This document shows positions 16,958 to 24,214 of a stretch of DNA of 64,000 nt, one piece after another (position 1 is the first letter of the stretch; each line of letters starts with the position of its first letter). Source of the DNA: CAYRTV01 sp964505785 (GTDB lineage Bacteria > Acidobacteriota > Aminicenantia > Aminicenantales > Aminicenantaceae); NCBI GenBank assembly GCA_964505785.1, contig CAZDJZ010000003.1, positions 124,001-188,000 of the forward strand. The letters are read 5' to 3'. The notes under the pieces are model-generated. The model was not told where the DNA came from. It ran no database searches and was given only the letters and a program-made list of their open reading frames with translations. The position numbers and the translations under genes were made by a program.

Positions 16958-17762
16958 GATGATTGAGTTCCTTGTCTCCGGCAGCAGGCGTAAACCGGCC
17001 CAAAATAATGGGGCCGGGACAACGCAAGTCCATTTCACTCGAGGGTTCCTGATAACGCATCTCAGAAAAACGATTGAGAAAAGACATTCTTTCCACCGGG
17101 TTCAAAATTTCTCTGTTTTCAGCCCGGAATATCACACAGGGCGAGACCATCTCAACAACAGACAACCCATCCGCCGACAGGGCATCAATCAAGGTATGCC
17201 GCATCCATCCTGCTCTGAGAGGATTCCAGCGGGCAATCAATCCGGCGCCAGCCTTGTAAGAAAAATAGGGAATATTAAAGGGCAAATCACTTTCTCCGTC
17301 TATGCTGGAACGCATGAAAGGCGTCAACGGATAGGCCCTGTCCCGGCTCAAGGTATAGATTATATTATTGATGATGATCAAAACCAGGTCATCCTGATTT
17401 TTTCCCGCGTCCAGAATATCTTGCCCCCCGGTTAAAAGCATATCGGAGTTGTTAATCACAGCAACCGCTTTTGTCTGCAGCTTTTTTCTTTTCCACTCCG
17501 CAGCGGCGGCAACAACAAATCCATTGTCAGCCGAATGCGCAGACACACTCAAACAATCAGAGACTCTTCCCGTGCATCCGGTTCCGCTGAATACACTGAG
17601 TTGAGATTGAATGCCCATTTCCTTAGCCGCTTCAAACAAAGCATAGAGAGCGGTTCCGATTCCGCAGCCGGAGCACCAAACTGTAGGAAAAGCATCCAGA
17701 TTCAGGAAATCATCCTTGGGATGAGTTCGGTCATCTGCATTATTCTTTACATCTGGAATCAT
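16947..17762 (-). CDS. Divergent OFOR beta-like subunit (copy 2)
   Basis: 271 residues with the fold signature of the TPP-binding beta subunit of 2-oxoacid:ferredoxin oxidoreductases: VWCSGCGIG (C30, C33), FSGTGCTGR (C63) and VVEMVSPC (C209), together the four cysteines that hold the proximal [4Fe-4S] cluster. The rest is degenerate: the Mg/TPP motif GDGD reads NNSD (104-107), although the following NN (132-133) is kept; the HGRA...ATG block reads AHSADNGF. No alpha (Pyr) or gamma subunit gene accompanies it. It overlaps its paralogue upstream by four bases and the ferredoxin gene downstream by 11. Family placement is firm; catalysis as an oxoacid oxidoreductase is doubtful. Confidence 0.75.
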   Translation of the reverse strand: MIPDVKNNADDRTHPKDDFLNLDAFPTVWCSGCGIGTALYALFEAAKEMGIQSQLSVFSGTGCTGRVSDCLSVSAHSADNGFVVAAAAEWKRKKLQTKAVAVINNSDMLLTGGQDILDAGKNQDDLVLIIINNIIYTLSRDRAYPLTPFMRSSIDGESDLPFNIPYFSYKAGAGLIARWNPLRAGWMRHTLIDALSADGLSVVEMVSPCVIFRAENREILNPVERMSFLNRFSEMRYQEPSSEMDLRCPGPIILGRFTPAAGDKELNHHES

Positions 17763-18535
17763 TTTTTTTCCGAAAAATGGCCGACATAAAATTCATTGAG
17801 GTCCCGAAGTTCCAGTTCTTCCCAGGCAGCTTGATGATTAATACAAGCATTGTTTAAAAACAGCTTCATTCTATCCAGGTTTCCCGAAGGGTTTTCCGCC
17901 CCGGCATAGTACATGAGACAGGGGGATACGATTTCCAAGAATGAAAATCCTGGCTTTAGCAAGGCCGCACGCAAGGAGGACATTAGGCGGCGGCAATGCA
18001 ATGGAGTCCAGCGGGCAATCACCGAAGCTCCGCTTCGATTGGCAAATGCGGGCAGATTGAAAAGAACCTCCGGCTTCGACAGATTCCGGCATCTTTTTTG
18101 AAGACTGAGAACATGGAAGATAAAACTATTGAAATAAACAACGATCACATTTCGGCCGGAATGACAGGCCTTGACCATTCCTTCCAGGCCGTGAACCATA
18201 ATATCAGAATCCTGAATAAAAATAATGGTTTTCGTGCCCGGCCTTATTTCCCTGCTGTTTAGAGCGGTTAAGAAAGGATCTTTCCCTTGAGCATGAATTG
18301 TATTTAATTTAACATACCCGATTATTTTCCCTGTACAGCCCAGTCCGCTTGAAACCAGCCGGATCTTTTCAAGAGGTAAAGAATTTTTTTTCAGGGATTG
18401 GATAAACGTATTAACGACTATTCCAATGCCGCATCCGGAACACCAAACAGAAGGCATCGCATCAAATTTCAAAAAGAGCGCATCCGGATGCTCTTCCCTA
18501 ATTGCCATAACCAGAAATTTTGGCGTATCAATCAC
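17759..18535 (-). CDS. Divergent OFOR beta-like subunit (copy 1), GTG start
   Basis: 258 residues, paralogous to the next gene. Cluster cysteines are kept: VWCSGCGIG (C32, C35), SSGLGCTGK (C67), FLEIVSPC (C206). The TPP/Mg motif is altered: GDGD reads QDSD (108-111), keeping the first aspartate, while the distal NN reads NS (136-137). It has a tail rich in charged residues (WEELELRDLNEF). The GTG at 18535 has no Shine-Dalgarno sequence; ATG 18508 is an alternative. Directly upstream, in the same frame, a short ATG-initiated reading frame ends in TGA (18601-18542). First gene of the redox operon, 129 bp after a sigma-54 regulator gene on the same strand. Confidence 0.72.
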   Translation of the reverse strand: MIDTPKFLVMAIREEHPDALFLKFDAMPSVWCSGCGIGIVVNTFIQSLKKNSLPLEKIRLVSSGLGCTGKIIGYVKLNTIHAQGKDPFLTALNSREIRPGTKTIIFIQDSDIMVHGLEGMVKACHSGRNVIVVYFNSFIFHVLSLQKRCRNLSKPEVLFNLPAFANRSGASVIARWTPLHCRRLMSSLRAALLKPGFSFLEIVSPCLMYYAGAENPSGNLDRMKLFLNNACINHQAAWEELELRDLNEFYVGHFSEKK

Positions 18536-18541
18536 AAGTTG

Positions 18542-18601
18542 TCAAGCCAAAAGCAGTTTGGGGTTTGCATTAGACGCCTTTATTGCTGTCATAATATCCA
18601 T
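18542..18601 (-). other. Short in-frame upstream reading frame ending in TGA
   Basis: ATG at 18601 (preceded by GAGAGG) opens a 19-codon frame, MDIMTAIKASNANPKLLLA, then TGA at 18544-18542. Two codons later, in the same frame, comes the GTG assigned to the first beta-like gene. It may be a leader peptide, or the true N-terminus of that gene cut off by a nonsense change. TGA is used as an ordinary stop elsewhere in the window, so recoding is unlikely. Confidence 0.4.
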
Positions 18602-18664
18602 CATGCCTCTCGGGTTTTTTCGTGAATCGCTTCGTGGTTTTGCGCATTTTTAAGTTTATGGATT

Positions 18665-20026
18665 TCATTCAATATTGTAATTTTTCATCTTATAACTCAA
18701 CATTCTTTCCGTCAGCCCCAAAGCACGGGCTGTCCGGGCTTTAATTCCCCCATTTTCCCGCAGAGCCCTTTTTATTTCCCTGGTTTCCAGCCGTTTGATT
18801 TTTTCCGGCAGGGAAAGGTCTTCAGTACAGAGGTCTCCTTCCTTCTTTTCTTCTAAAAATACCGGAAGGTCGCTTCTGACGATATCCTCTTCTTCGGCAA
18901 AAACCACAGCCCGTTCAATAATATTTTCCAGCTCCCGTATATTCCCGGGAAAAGAATAATTCATAAGCTGGTTCATGGCTTCCCTTGATACTCCCCGGAT
19001 TTCCTTCTTCTCCCTCCGGCTGTATTTCCGGATAAAATGATCGGTAAGAGCCGGGATGTCTTCTTTCCTTTCCCGCAACGGCGGGACATGGATTCGAACC
19101 ACATTCAGCCGGAAATACAAGTCTTGACGGAATTGATTTTGCCGCATCAGATCTTCAAGGTCCCGGTTCGTCGCGGCCATGATCCGGACATCAGCCTGAA
19201 TGGGCTTTGAAGAACCCAGCCGGAAAAAATTCCGGTCCTGGAGAAAGCGCAGCAATTTCACCTGACTTGAAAGCGGCATATCTCCAATTTCATCCAGAAA
19301 AAGCGTCCCCCCTCCGGCTCCTTCAAATTTCCCTGTTTTGCGTTCATGAGCGCCTGTGAACGCACCCTTTTCCGATCCGAATAATTCACTCTCTAATAGA
19401 GTTTCAGGAAAAGACGGAATATTTACCGCCATAAAGGGGCCTTCTTTTCTCCGGGAAGAATAATGAATGCTGCGAGCGACCAGGTCTTTTCCGGTTCCGG
19501 TTTCCCCGGATATCAAAACCGTGGCTTCGCTTTCGGACGCTTTGACCATAAGATGCACAACTCTCTCCATTGCAGCGGATTGAAAAACAAAATTTTTTGC
19601 ACTGAATTTTTGTTCCAGTGAACGGCGCAGCTGCTTCACTTCCCTTCGCAGCTTTTGACGCTCCAGCGCCCGGGAAATAACCAATAAAAAATTATCAAAA
19701 TCAATGGGCTTCGGGATAAAATCATAAACACCTTTTTTCATGGCTTCAACCGCGGTTTCGACATTGCCGTAGGCTGTTACCATAATGATGGTTATAAGAG
19801 GATTCGAAAATAGAATCTTTCGTGTAACATCCAGCCCTGTTTCTTTTTCCAGTCGAAAGTCAACTACAGCGAGATCCACTTGTTGATTCTCTAAAATCTG
19901 AAGGGCACCCCGGCTTCCGGCTGCTTCAAAGACCTGGTAATTCTCGCCTTCTAGATTCTCCCTGATCAATTCGCGCTGCATGGCATCGTCTTCAATGATT
20001 AGAATATTCGCTCGGCTCATTTTCAT
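18665..20026 (-). CDS. Sigma-54-dependent NtrC-family response regulator
   Basis: 453 residues. Receiver domain with phospho-acceptor aspartate in LAVVDFRLEKE (near 54), AAA+ domain with Walker A GETGTGKDLVARSIH, the sigma-54 contact loop GAFTGA, and Walker B GGTLFLDEIGD, then a Fis-type helix-turn-helix at the end (IKARTARALGLTERMLSYKMK). It pairs with the histidine kinase gene it overlaps by four bases. Sigma-54-like promoter elements flank the intergenic region upstream of the operon (21720-21735 and 21850-21865), plausible targets. Confidence 0.93.
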   Translation of the reverse strand: MKMSRANILIIEDDAMQRELIRENLEGENYQVFEAAGSRGALQILENQQVDLAVVDFRLEKETGLDVTRKILFSNPLITIIMVTAYGNVETAVEAMKKGVYDFIPKPIDFDNFLLVISRALERQKLRREVKQLRRSLEQKFSAKNFVFQSAAMERVVHLMVKASESEATVLISGETGTGKDLVARSIHYSSRRKEGPFMAVNIPSFPETLLESELFGSEKGAFTGAHERKTGKFEGAGGGTLFLDEIGDMPLSSQVKLLRFLQDRNFFRLGSSKPIQADVRIMAATNRDLEDLMRQNQFRQDLYFRLNVVRIHVPPLRERKEDIPALTDHFIRKYSRREKKEIRGVSREAMNQLMNYSFPGNIRELENIIERAVVFAEEEDIVRSDLPVFLEEKKEGDLCTEDLSLPEKIKRLETREIKRALRENGGIKARTARALGLTERMLSYKMKNYNIE

Positions 20027-21300
20027 TCTCCAGGTAATATGATGGTGAAAGTCGTCCCTTTTTCCGGTGACGAAAAAAGCCGGGTGCTGCCGCCGTGAGC
20101 TTCAATGATTTTTCGGGTAAGAAATAAACCCACTCCCATTCCCTTGTTTTTCCGGCTGAAAAAAGGTTCGAAAATATGCTCGGCATCTTCCGGATCAATT
20201 CCCGGACCCGTATCCCGGACAGTGATCCGAATCCCCGGTCTTTCATTGGCAGCCCTCATCATGACTTTATTTCCCCCGGCAGCCTCCACCGCGTTTTCTA
20301 TTACATTATAGAGAGCCTGCCGCATGAGGTTGCGGTCTCCCTTAAATGACACCTTGTTTTCCAGTGAGAACTTTATATTCGAATCTGGATACCGGTTGTT
20401 TAATGAAAGAATGACCTCTTCCGCCAGGTCTTTGAAGTTAAAGGTTTCACGCTTGATCCGCAGGGGTTTGAGTGCGGCGGAAAAACGGTCGATAATCTCA
20501 GCGATGATTTTAACTTCTGCTTTCCCTTTTGATGTCAGGGCCGTGACCGAATCATTTCCTTTTTTCTGCATCAACTCCATAAGCAAGGACAAGCGGTTCA
20601 GAGGATTTTTGATTTCATGCGCGACCCCGGAGGTGAAAGCCGATATTTCCCGGAAGCGTTCTTTCTGCCGAACCTGCTCATCCAATTCACGGACTTTTTG
20701 CACGTAACGGTTTTGGATTTGGAAAAGCCCAATGTAGAATAGAATCCCGGCACCCCCTATAGCTCCCAATAAAATCCAGAACAAGCGCTCTGACCTGGCC
20801 AGCATTCCCTCCAAGTTCTCCAGGGAATAGCCCAGATAAAGATAATAAGTTTGTCCCTGTCCGGTTTTTACAGAAGAAAGCAGGTTGAAAATTTTCCCGA
20901 TAGGTGAATCAATAATCCATGAGTCCCGGCCCTTGTTTTCCTGAGAAGCCAATGGAAGATAACCTTCGAACCGTGTTCTCCAATCCAGCGGCGCTAATGT
21001 ATTATCTAAAAGGGCCATAAAATGGATCGTCTCCGCCTGGTCATAACGATCTAGAATTTCCCTTGGTGCCGTCTCCCTTTCCAATGCCCGCAAAATATCC
21101 GCTTTTAAAATATCGGCTTGTGCACGAAGCTGATCCTCCACTAAATGCTCGACCCGGTCGCGAATCAGGCTTCGGTTGATGGAAGAAAAAATAAAAAACA
21201 AAACAATAAAGCCCAAAAACGGCATATAAAAAAACAGCAGAAAATGTCTTTTTTTCAATCCTGCTTTTTCCTTCAGCGCCGCCGGTGCCTGCCCCGCCAA
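20023..21300 (-). CDS. Membrane sensor histidine kinase (NtrB/ZraS-like)
   Basis: 425 residues. An N-terminal membrane helix (about 20-40) and a second near 168-188 enclose a roughly 125-residue extracytoplasmic sensor domain. Phospho-acceptor H box FTSGVAHEIKNPLNRLSLLM, then HATPase motifs ALYNVIENAVEAAG (N box), VRDTGPGIDPEDA and GMGVGLFLTRKIIEAHGG. No HAMP or PAS domain is obvious. Its start lies 28 bases inside the upstream secreted-protein gene, so the two are translated together. The signal sensed is unknown. Confidence 0.92.
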   Translation of the reverse strand: MAGQAPAALKEKAGLKKRHFLLFFYMPFLGFIVLFFIFSSINRSLIRDRVEHLVEDQLRAQADILKADILRALERETAPREILDRYDQAETIHFMALLDNTLAPLDWRTRFEGYLPLASQENKGRDSWIIDSPIGKIFNLLSSVKTGQGQTYYLYLGYSLENLEGMLARSERLFWILLGAIGGAGILFYIGLFQIQNRYVQKVRELDEQVRQKERFREISAFTSGVAHEIKNPLNRLSLLMELMQKKGNDSVTALTSKGKAEVKIIAEIIDRFSAALKPLRIKRETFNFKDLAEEVILSLNNRYPDSNIKFSLENKVSFKGDRNLMRQALYNVIENAVEAAGGNKVMMRAANERPGIRITVRDTGPGIDPEDAEHIFEPFFSRKNKGMGVGLFLTRKIIEAHGGSTRLFSSPEKGTTFTIILPGE

Positions 21301-21695
21301 TTGGGAAATCCGTATTTATCCCTGAGTTCTTTGATTCGGTCCTCAAATGTGATCTTGCGGGCGATAATATGACGCAATTCCCCTCCCCTCCGGGTAACAG
21401 AGCCGGTTATTTTGACTTGTTGTCCCGGCTGCAAATCCCAGTCTAAAAACCATTCAGGACAAAGTTCAACGCTGAATATTTCCCCAGCAGCCTTATCTTT
21501 AATATGGATAATCAGGAATTGGGCCCGTCCCCGGTACCTCGGCTCCTCCTCGGAATGCTGGATAGTCCCTTCCAGGATTATTTCCCTGTCAGAATGATAA
21601 AAATATTTATTCGGCTGGCTCATAGCGGGAGAAACCATCAAAAAAAATAAGATCCCCCCCCAAATGATAGTTGTGCTCTTTATAAATACGTTCAT
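21273..21695 (-). CDS. Small exported OB-fold-like protein in two-component operon
   Basis: 140 residues. Signal peptide MNVFIKSTTIIWGGILFFLMVSPAMSQ, then a beta-rich domain (EIILEGTIQHSEEEPRYRG, FLIIHIKDKAAGEIFSVEL, GQQVKITGSVTRRGGE) that resembles a small OB-fold, and a very basic tail (NWRGRHRRR). Not matched to a named family. ATG 21695 follows GAGGT; the GTG one codon earlier is an alternative. Overlap with the kinase gene and a sigma-54-like promoter upstream suggest it is part of the signalling system, for example as a periplasmic ligand-binding accessory; that is inference. Confidence 0.6.
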   Translation of the reverse strand: MNVFIKSTTIIWGGILFFLMVSPAMSQPNKYFYHSDREIILEGTIQHSEEEPRYRGRAQFLIIHIKDKAAGEIFSVELCPEWFLDWDLQPGQQVKITGSVTRRGGELRHIIARKITFEDRIKELRDKYGFPNWRGRHRRR

Positions 21696-21719
21696 CACGC
21701 TACCTCAATCCAAAAGTAG

Positions 21720-21735
21720 TGCCAAAAGCATGCCA
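21720..21735 (-). promoter_or_regulatory. Candidate sigma-54 promoter of the two-component operon
   Basis: On the minus strand TGGCATGCTTTTGGCA: GG and GC are 10 bases apart as required, with 10 of 12 consensus positions of TGGCACG-N4-TTGCA. It lies about 25-40 bases before the ATG at 21695. With the operon encoding a sigma-54 activator, autoregulation is plausible. Confidence 0.45.
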
Positions 21736-21789
21736 ACCTCGGCATTTTTCTGCCATCAGGCTATTTTTCAACGCCTGCATTTTTTATCA

Positions 21790-21822
21790 TAACAAAAATG
21801 TTACAAATACGACAATATTGTC
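21790..21822. promoter_or_regulatory. Pair of operator-like palindromes
   Basis: TAACAAAAATGTTA (21790-21803) and the perfect 12-mer GACAATATTGTC (21811-21822) lie between divergent genes. They are about 55-90 bases upstream of the minus-strand sigma-54-like site, the distance expected for enhancer sites of an NtrC-family activator. Confidence 0.4.
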
Positions 21823-21849
21823 ACAAAAAATCGATCCCTCGCGGCATTT

Positions 21850-21865
21850 TGGCCCGGCATGCGCT
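21850..21865 (+). promoter_or_regulatory. Weak candidate sigma-54 promoter for the lipocalin-like gene
   Basis: TGGCCCGGCATGCGCT: the invariant GG and GC are present at the correct spacing, but the -12 TT is missing (about 9 of 12 positions). It is 83 bases before the ATG at 21948. Confidence 0.3.
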
Positions 21866-21947
21866 CCCTTTAGATTTCACCGCTCCTAGTTAAAATAAAA
21901 TGGAAGAAGTCAATCTAATCGTTCGTCAAAATATATTTGGAGGTAAA

Positions 21948-22313
21948 ATGAAAAAAATATCATTTTTAAGCCTTTTTTTGTTAATATCTGTTCTTTTCTT
22001 CGCGGATACCGTTACGGATGTAAGCGGAGAATGGGAACTCACTGTGCAAACACAGCGGGGTGATATGACTCAGAGCATGAACATTCAGCAGGATGGAGAA
22101 TCCATCACTGTCACAATGAAGGGAATGCGGGGAGGTGAATTCACCGGAGAGGGGACCATTAAAGGGACAGCCATTGAATGGACTGTCCAGCGCTCAACCC
22201 AGCGGGGTGAATTCACCATGGCCTATACCGGAACTGTAGAAAGTAATGCCATGTCCGGTGAAGCTGCCGTCATGAACCGGACAGTTGAATGGAGCGCTGT
22301 GCGCAAACAATAG
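21948..22313 (+). CDS. Small exported lipocalin-like beta protein
   Basis: 121 residues. Signal peptide MKKISFLSLFLLISVLFFA, then an all-beta domain with repeated strand patterns (VSGEWELTVQTQRGDMTQS, ITVTMKGMRGGEF, EGTIKGTAIEWTVQ, FTMAYTGTVES). This pattern is common in small periplasmic proteins that report extract or detergent-like ligands; no ligand can be named. The ATG is set by a strong GGAGG six bases upstream; an in-frame ATG at 21900 has none. It stands alone, divergent from the two-component operon. Confidence 0.6.
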   Translation: MKKISFLSLFLLISVLFFADTVTDVSGEWELTVQTQRGDMTQSMNIQQDGESITVTMKGMRGGEFTGEGTIKGTAIEWTVQRSTQRGEFTMAYTGTVESNAMSGEAAVMNRTVEWSAVRKQ

Positions 22314-22543
22314 TCACCATGACCACTGGTCATCAGCCGGATTGCGGTGGTTCACTGTGAAGCTTTCATCGGTCGGAGTGTATTCCATCACACGGGCAAT
22401 CAGTTCGACAGCCAAGCGAATTTTCCGGAACTTGCATCTCTTTTAATATAAATAAATAATAAGCCAAATAACCTGAATGGAAGAATTTACTGAACCCTTC
22501 GTCTAATGTAATGAGACGGAGGATTTGAAAAGTTTGAAAATTA

Positions 22544-23107
22544 ATGAACGAACACAACCTGGTTCAGGAAGCACAGAAAGGAAATGAAGAAGCCTTTACC
22601 GAACTGGTAAGAGAATATATGAATAAAATGATTAATCTTGCATACATCTTCACACGCAACCATGAAACTGCGGAAGATTTGGCCCAGGAAACTTTTTTTA
22701 AAGCCTTCAACGCTCTATCCCGGTTCAAATTTAATTCCTCTTTTGGAACCTGGCTTTACCGGATTGCTGTCAATACAGCCAAAGATTATTTACGAAAAGC
22801 AGACCACATCCGGGAAGAATCACTGAATAATCACGAATATAAATATCCGGAAAACACCACAACCCGTCCTGACCGCAAAACCGATCAGAAAGAATTATCA
22901 CGGATTATTCATAAGGTGATGGAGGGTTTACCCGCCAAACACCGCATTATCATAACTTTACGGGATTTGCAGGGTTTATCCTATGCAGAAATCGCCCGCA
23001 TTTTGAAAATTTCTGAAGGGACGGTTGATTCCCGGCTTTTCCGGGCCCGAAAATCCCTGCGTGAAAAAATTGGTCCCTATCTTTATCCGGACAGGAGGAA
23101 AACATGA
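22544..23107 (+). CDS. ECF-type RNA polymerase sigma factor (1)
   Basis: 187 residues. Region 2 (AYIFTRNHETAEDLAQETFF, FGTWLYRIAVNTAKDYLRK) and region 4 (LPAKHRIIITLRDLQGLSYAEIARIL, GTVDSRLFRARKSLREKI) are intact. The stop overlaps the start of a zinc-finger anti-sigma gene by four bases, the classic ECF arrangement. Targets are unknown; the operon's own envelope genes and the TolC gene downstream are the natural candidates. Confidence 0.93.
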   Translation: MNEHNLVQEAQKGNEEAFTELVREYMNKMINLAYIFTRNHETAEDLAQETFFKAFNALSRFKFNSSFGTWLYRIAVNTAKDYLRKADHIREESLNNHEYKYPENTTTRPDRKTDQKELSRIIHKVMEGLPAKHRIIITLRDLQGLSYAEIARILKISEGTVDSRLFRARKSLREKIGPYLYPDRRKT

Positions 23108-23592
23108 GGTGCAAAAAAGCGGAACAGTATCTTTCCCTTTTTTTAGACGGAAGATTGGAGCCTGAACAATCAGCCGCATTGGACCTGCATTTAGAAATTT
23201 GTCCGGAATGCCGCCGGAAAAATAAAGAATATCAAGCTATGCTGAGCTGTATGAAAAACCAGGAGTTTCCAGCAGCCTCGCCCTATTTTATCACCCGGCT
23301 GAAATCCCGGCTTACCCAAGGATATCAACCGGAAACAGTATGGAAAAGATGGGCTTTGCGTGCCATGCCGGTTTCTCTGTTAACCATTGTTCTCTTGGCT
23401 GCCGTTATTGTCTTCATTCCGCCTGCTTCCACCCCTGAATTCAGTCAATCCGAAATTCTTCTGCATAATCAAAATCCTTTTGAAGAAACCTGGCCCTTGA
23501 TGGAGGAGGAATTAGGAGCTGAATCCGCCAATATGCGGATAATTTTCACCGCCTGGAGCGAATATCCTGGGCTGAGGAGGCCCTTTCCATGA
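23104..23592 (+). CDS. Zinc-finger anti-sigma factor
   Basis: 162 residues. N-terminal ZAS motif HLEICPECRRK (H-x3-C-x2-C) with an upstream MRCKKAEQYL, a single membrane helix near 83-103 (SLLTIVLLAAVIVFIPP) and an outer domain of about 55 residues. Holds the sigma factor of the preceding gene at the membrane. Its start overlaps the sigma stop and its stop overlaps the next gene, both by ATGA. Confidence 0.88.
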   Translation: MRCKKAEQYLSLFLDGRLEPEQSAALDLHLEICPECRRKNKEYQAMLSCMKNQEFPAASPYFITRLKSRLTQGYQPETVWKRWALRAMPVSLLTIVLLAAVIVFIPPASTPEFSQSEILLHNQNPFEETWPLMEEELGAESANMRIIFTAWSEYPGLRRPFP

Positions 23593-24032
23593 GAAATTCA
23601 TATAAATTTTGGATCATCATCTCTTTTATTCTGGTGTTTACAGCCGGAATTCTCGGCGGAATTCTCCTGGAGCGAAACCTATTGAACACTGAGAAACAAC
23701 AAAAGCGTGACCGTCGCGAACGGGTTCACTTTCCTACAATGGAAGAAATGGCGCAGACCCTGCAGCTGAGTGAAAAGCAGCAGGAAGCGATTCGTGATGT
23801 CTTTGAGCAAAATGAGAGCCGTTTGAAAGAATTGCAAAGAGAAATCCACAAACAATTCAGCTCTCTCCGCAGCCATCTGCTCGATGACATCAGGCAAGTT
23901 CTCAACGATGAGCAAAAAATAAAATTTGATGCGATGATTGAAAACTACCGCAAGCTGCGGCGGGAGGAATGGGAAAAAAGAGAAAAGGACAAACAAAGAG
24001 AAGACCCCTCTAGAAAAAATCCCAAAGAATGA
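23589..24032 (+). CDS. Membrane-anchored Spy/CpxP/ZraP-like helical protein
   Basis: 147 residues: one N-terminal membrane helix (FWIIISFILVFTAGILGGIL) and a long helical outer domain rich in Glu, Gln, Lys and Arg, with LQLSEKQQEAIRDVFEQNE and LNDEQKIKFDAMIENYRK resembling the LTxxQ-type helices of Spy, CpxP and the metal sensors CnrX/ZraP. Probably the periplasmic sensor or chaperone of this ECF module. The tail is extremely charged (REEWEKREKDKQREDPSRK). No cysteine or obvious metal-binding cluster is present. Confidence 0.72.
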   Translation: MRNSYKFWIIISFILVFTAGILGGILLERNLLNTEKQQKRDRRERVHFPTMEEMAQTLQLSEKQQEAIRDVFEQNESRLKELQREIHKQFSSLRSHLLDDIRQVLNDEQKIKFDAMIENYRKLRREEWEKREKDKQREDPSRKNPKE

Positions 24033-24133
24033 AGAAAAGAATTATTTTTACAAGTATTATTCTATTAGGCTGGATTATTCACTGGCCGCGATTGCCGCTG
24101 CACGATGAATCAGGCCCTGGAGAGACGATTTAA
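24029..24133 (+). CDS. Possible 34-residue small membrane protein
   Basis: Its ATG overlaps the stop of the Spy-like gene by the same ATGA pattern used through this operon. The product, MKKRIIFTSIILLGWIIH then WPRLPLHDESGPGETI, has a basic start, about 14 hydrophobic residues and a short polar tail, like a small membrane peptide or a lone signal sequence. Too short for a family match, so support is only position and composition. Confidence 0.4.
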   Translation: MKKRIIFTSIILLGWIIHWPRLPLHDESGPGETI

Positions 24134-24214
24134 TTTGCTCTTGATAACAAATAGCGAAACCAATCGTATAGATATATGGTTAAAAAAACATATGACATCA
24201 TTTTGGAGGTTCAC

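Noticed and set aside
18542..18544. TGA as selenocysteine or a recoded codon
   Set aside because: TGA ends many genes in this window normally, no hairpin of SECIS type is evident directly after it, and no selenoprotein family fits.
24070..24114. Sequence resembling a family A copy (CTGGATTATTCA ... TGAATCAGG)
   Set aside because: Lies within a plausible small coding frame (24029-24133), is strongly diverged in the middle, and lacks the AAATTGCG block.
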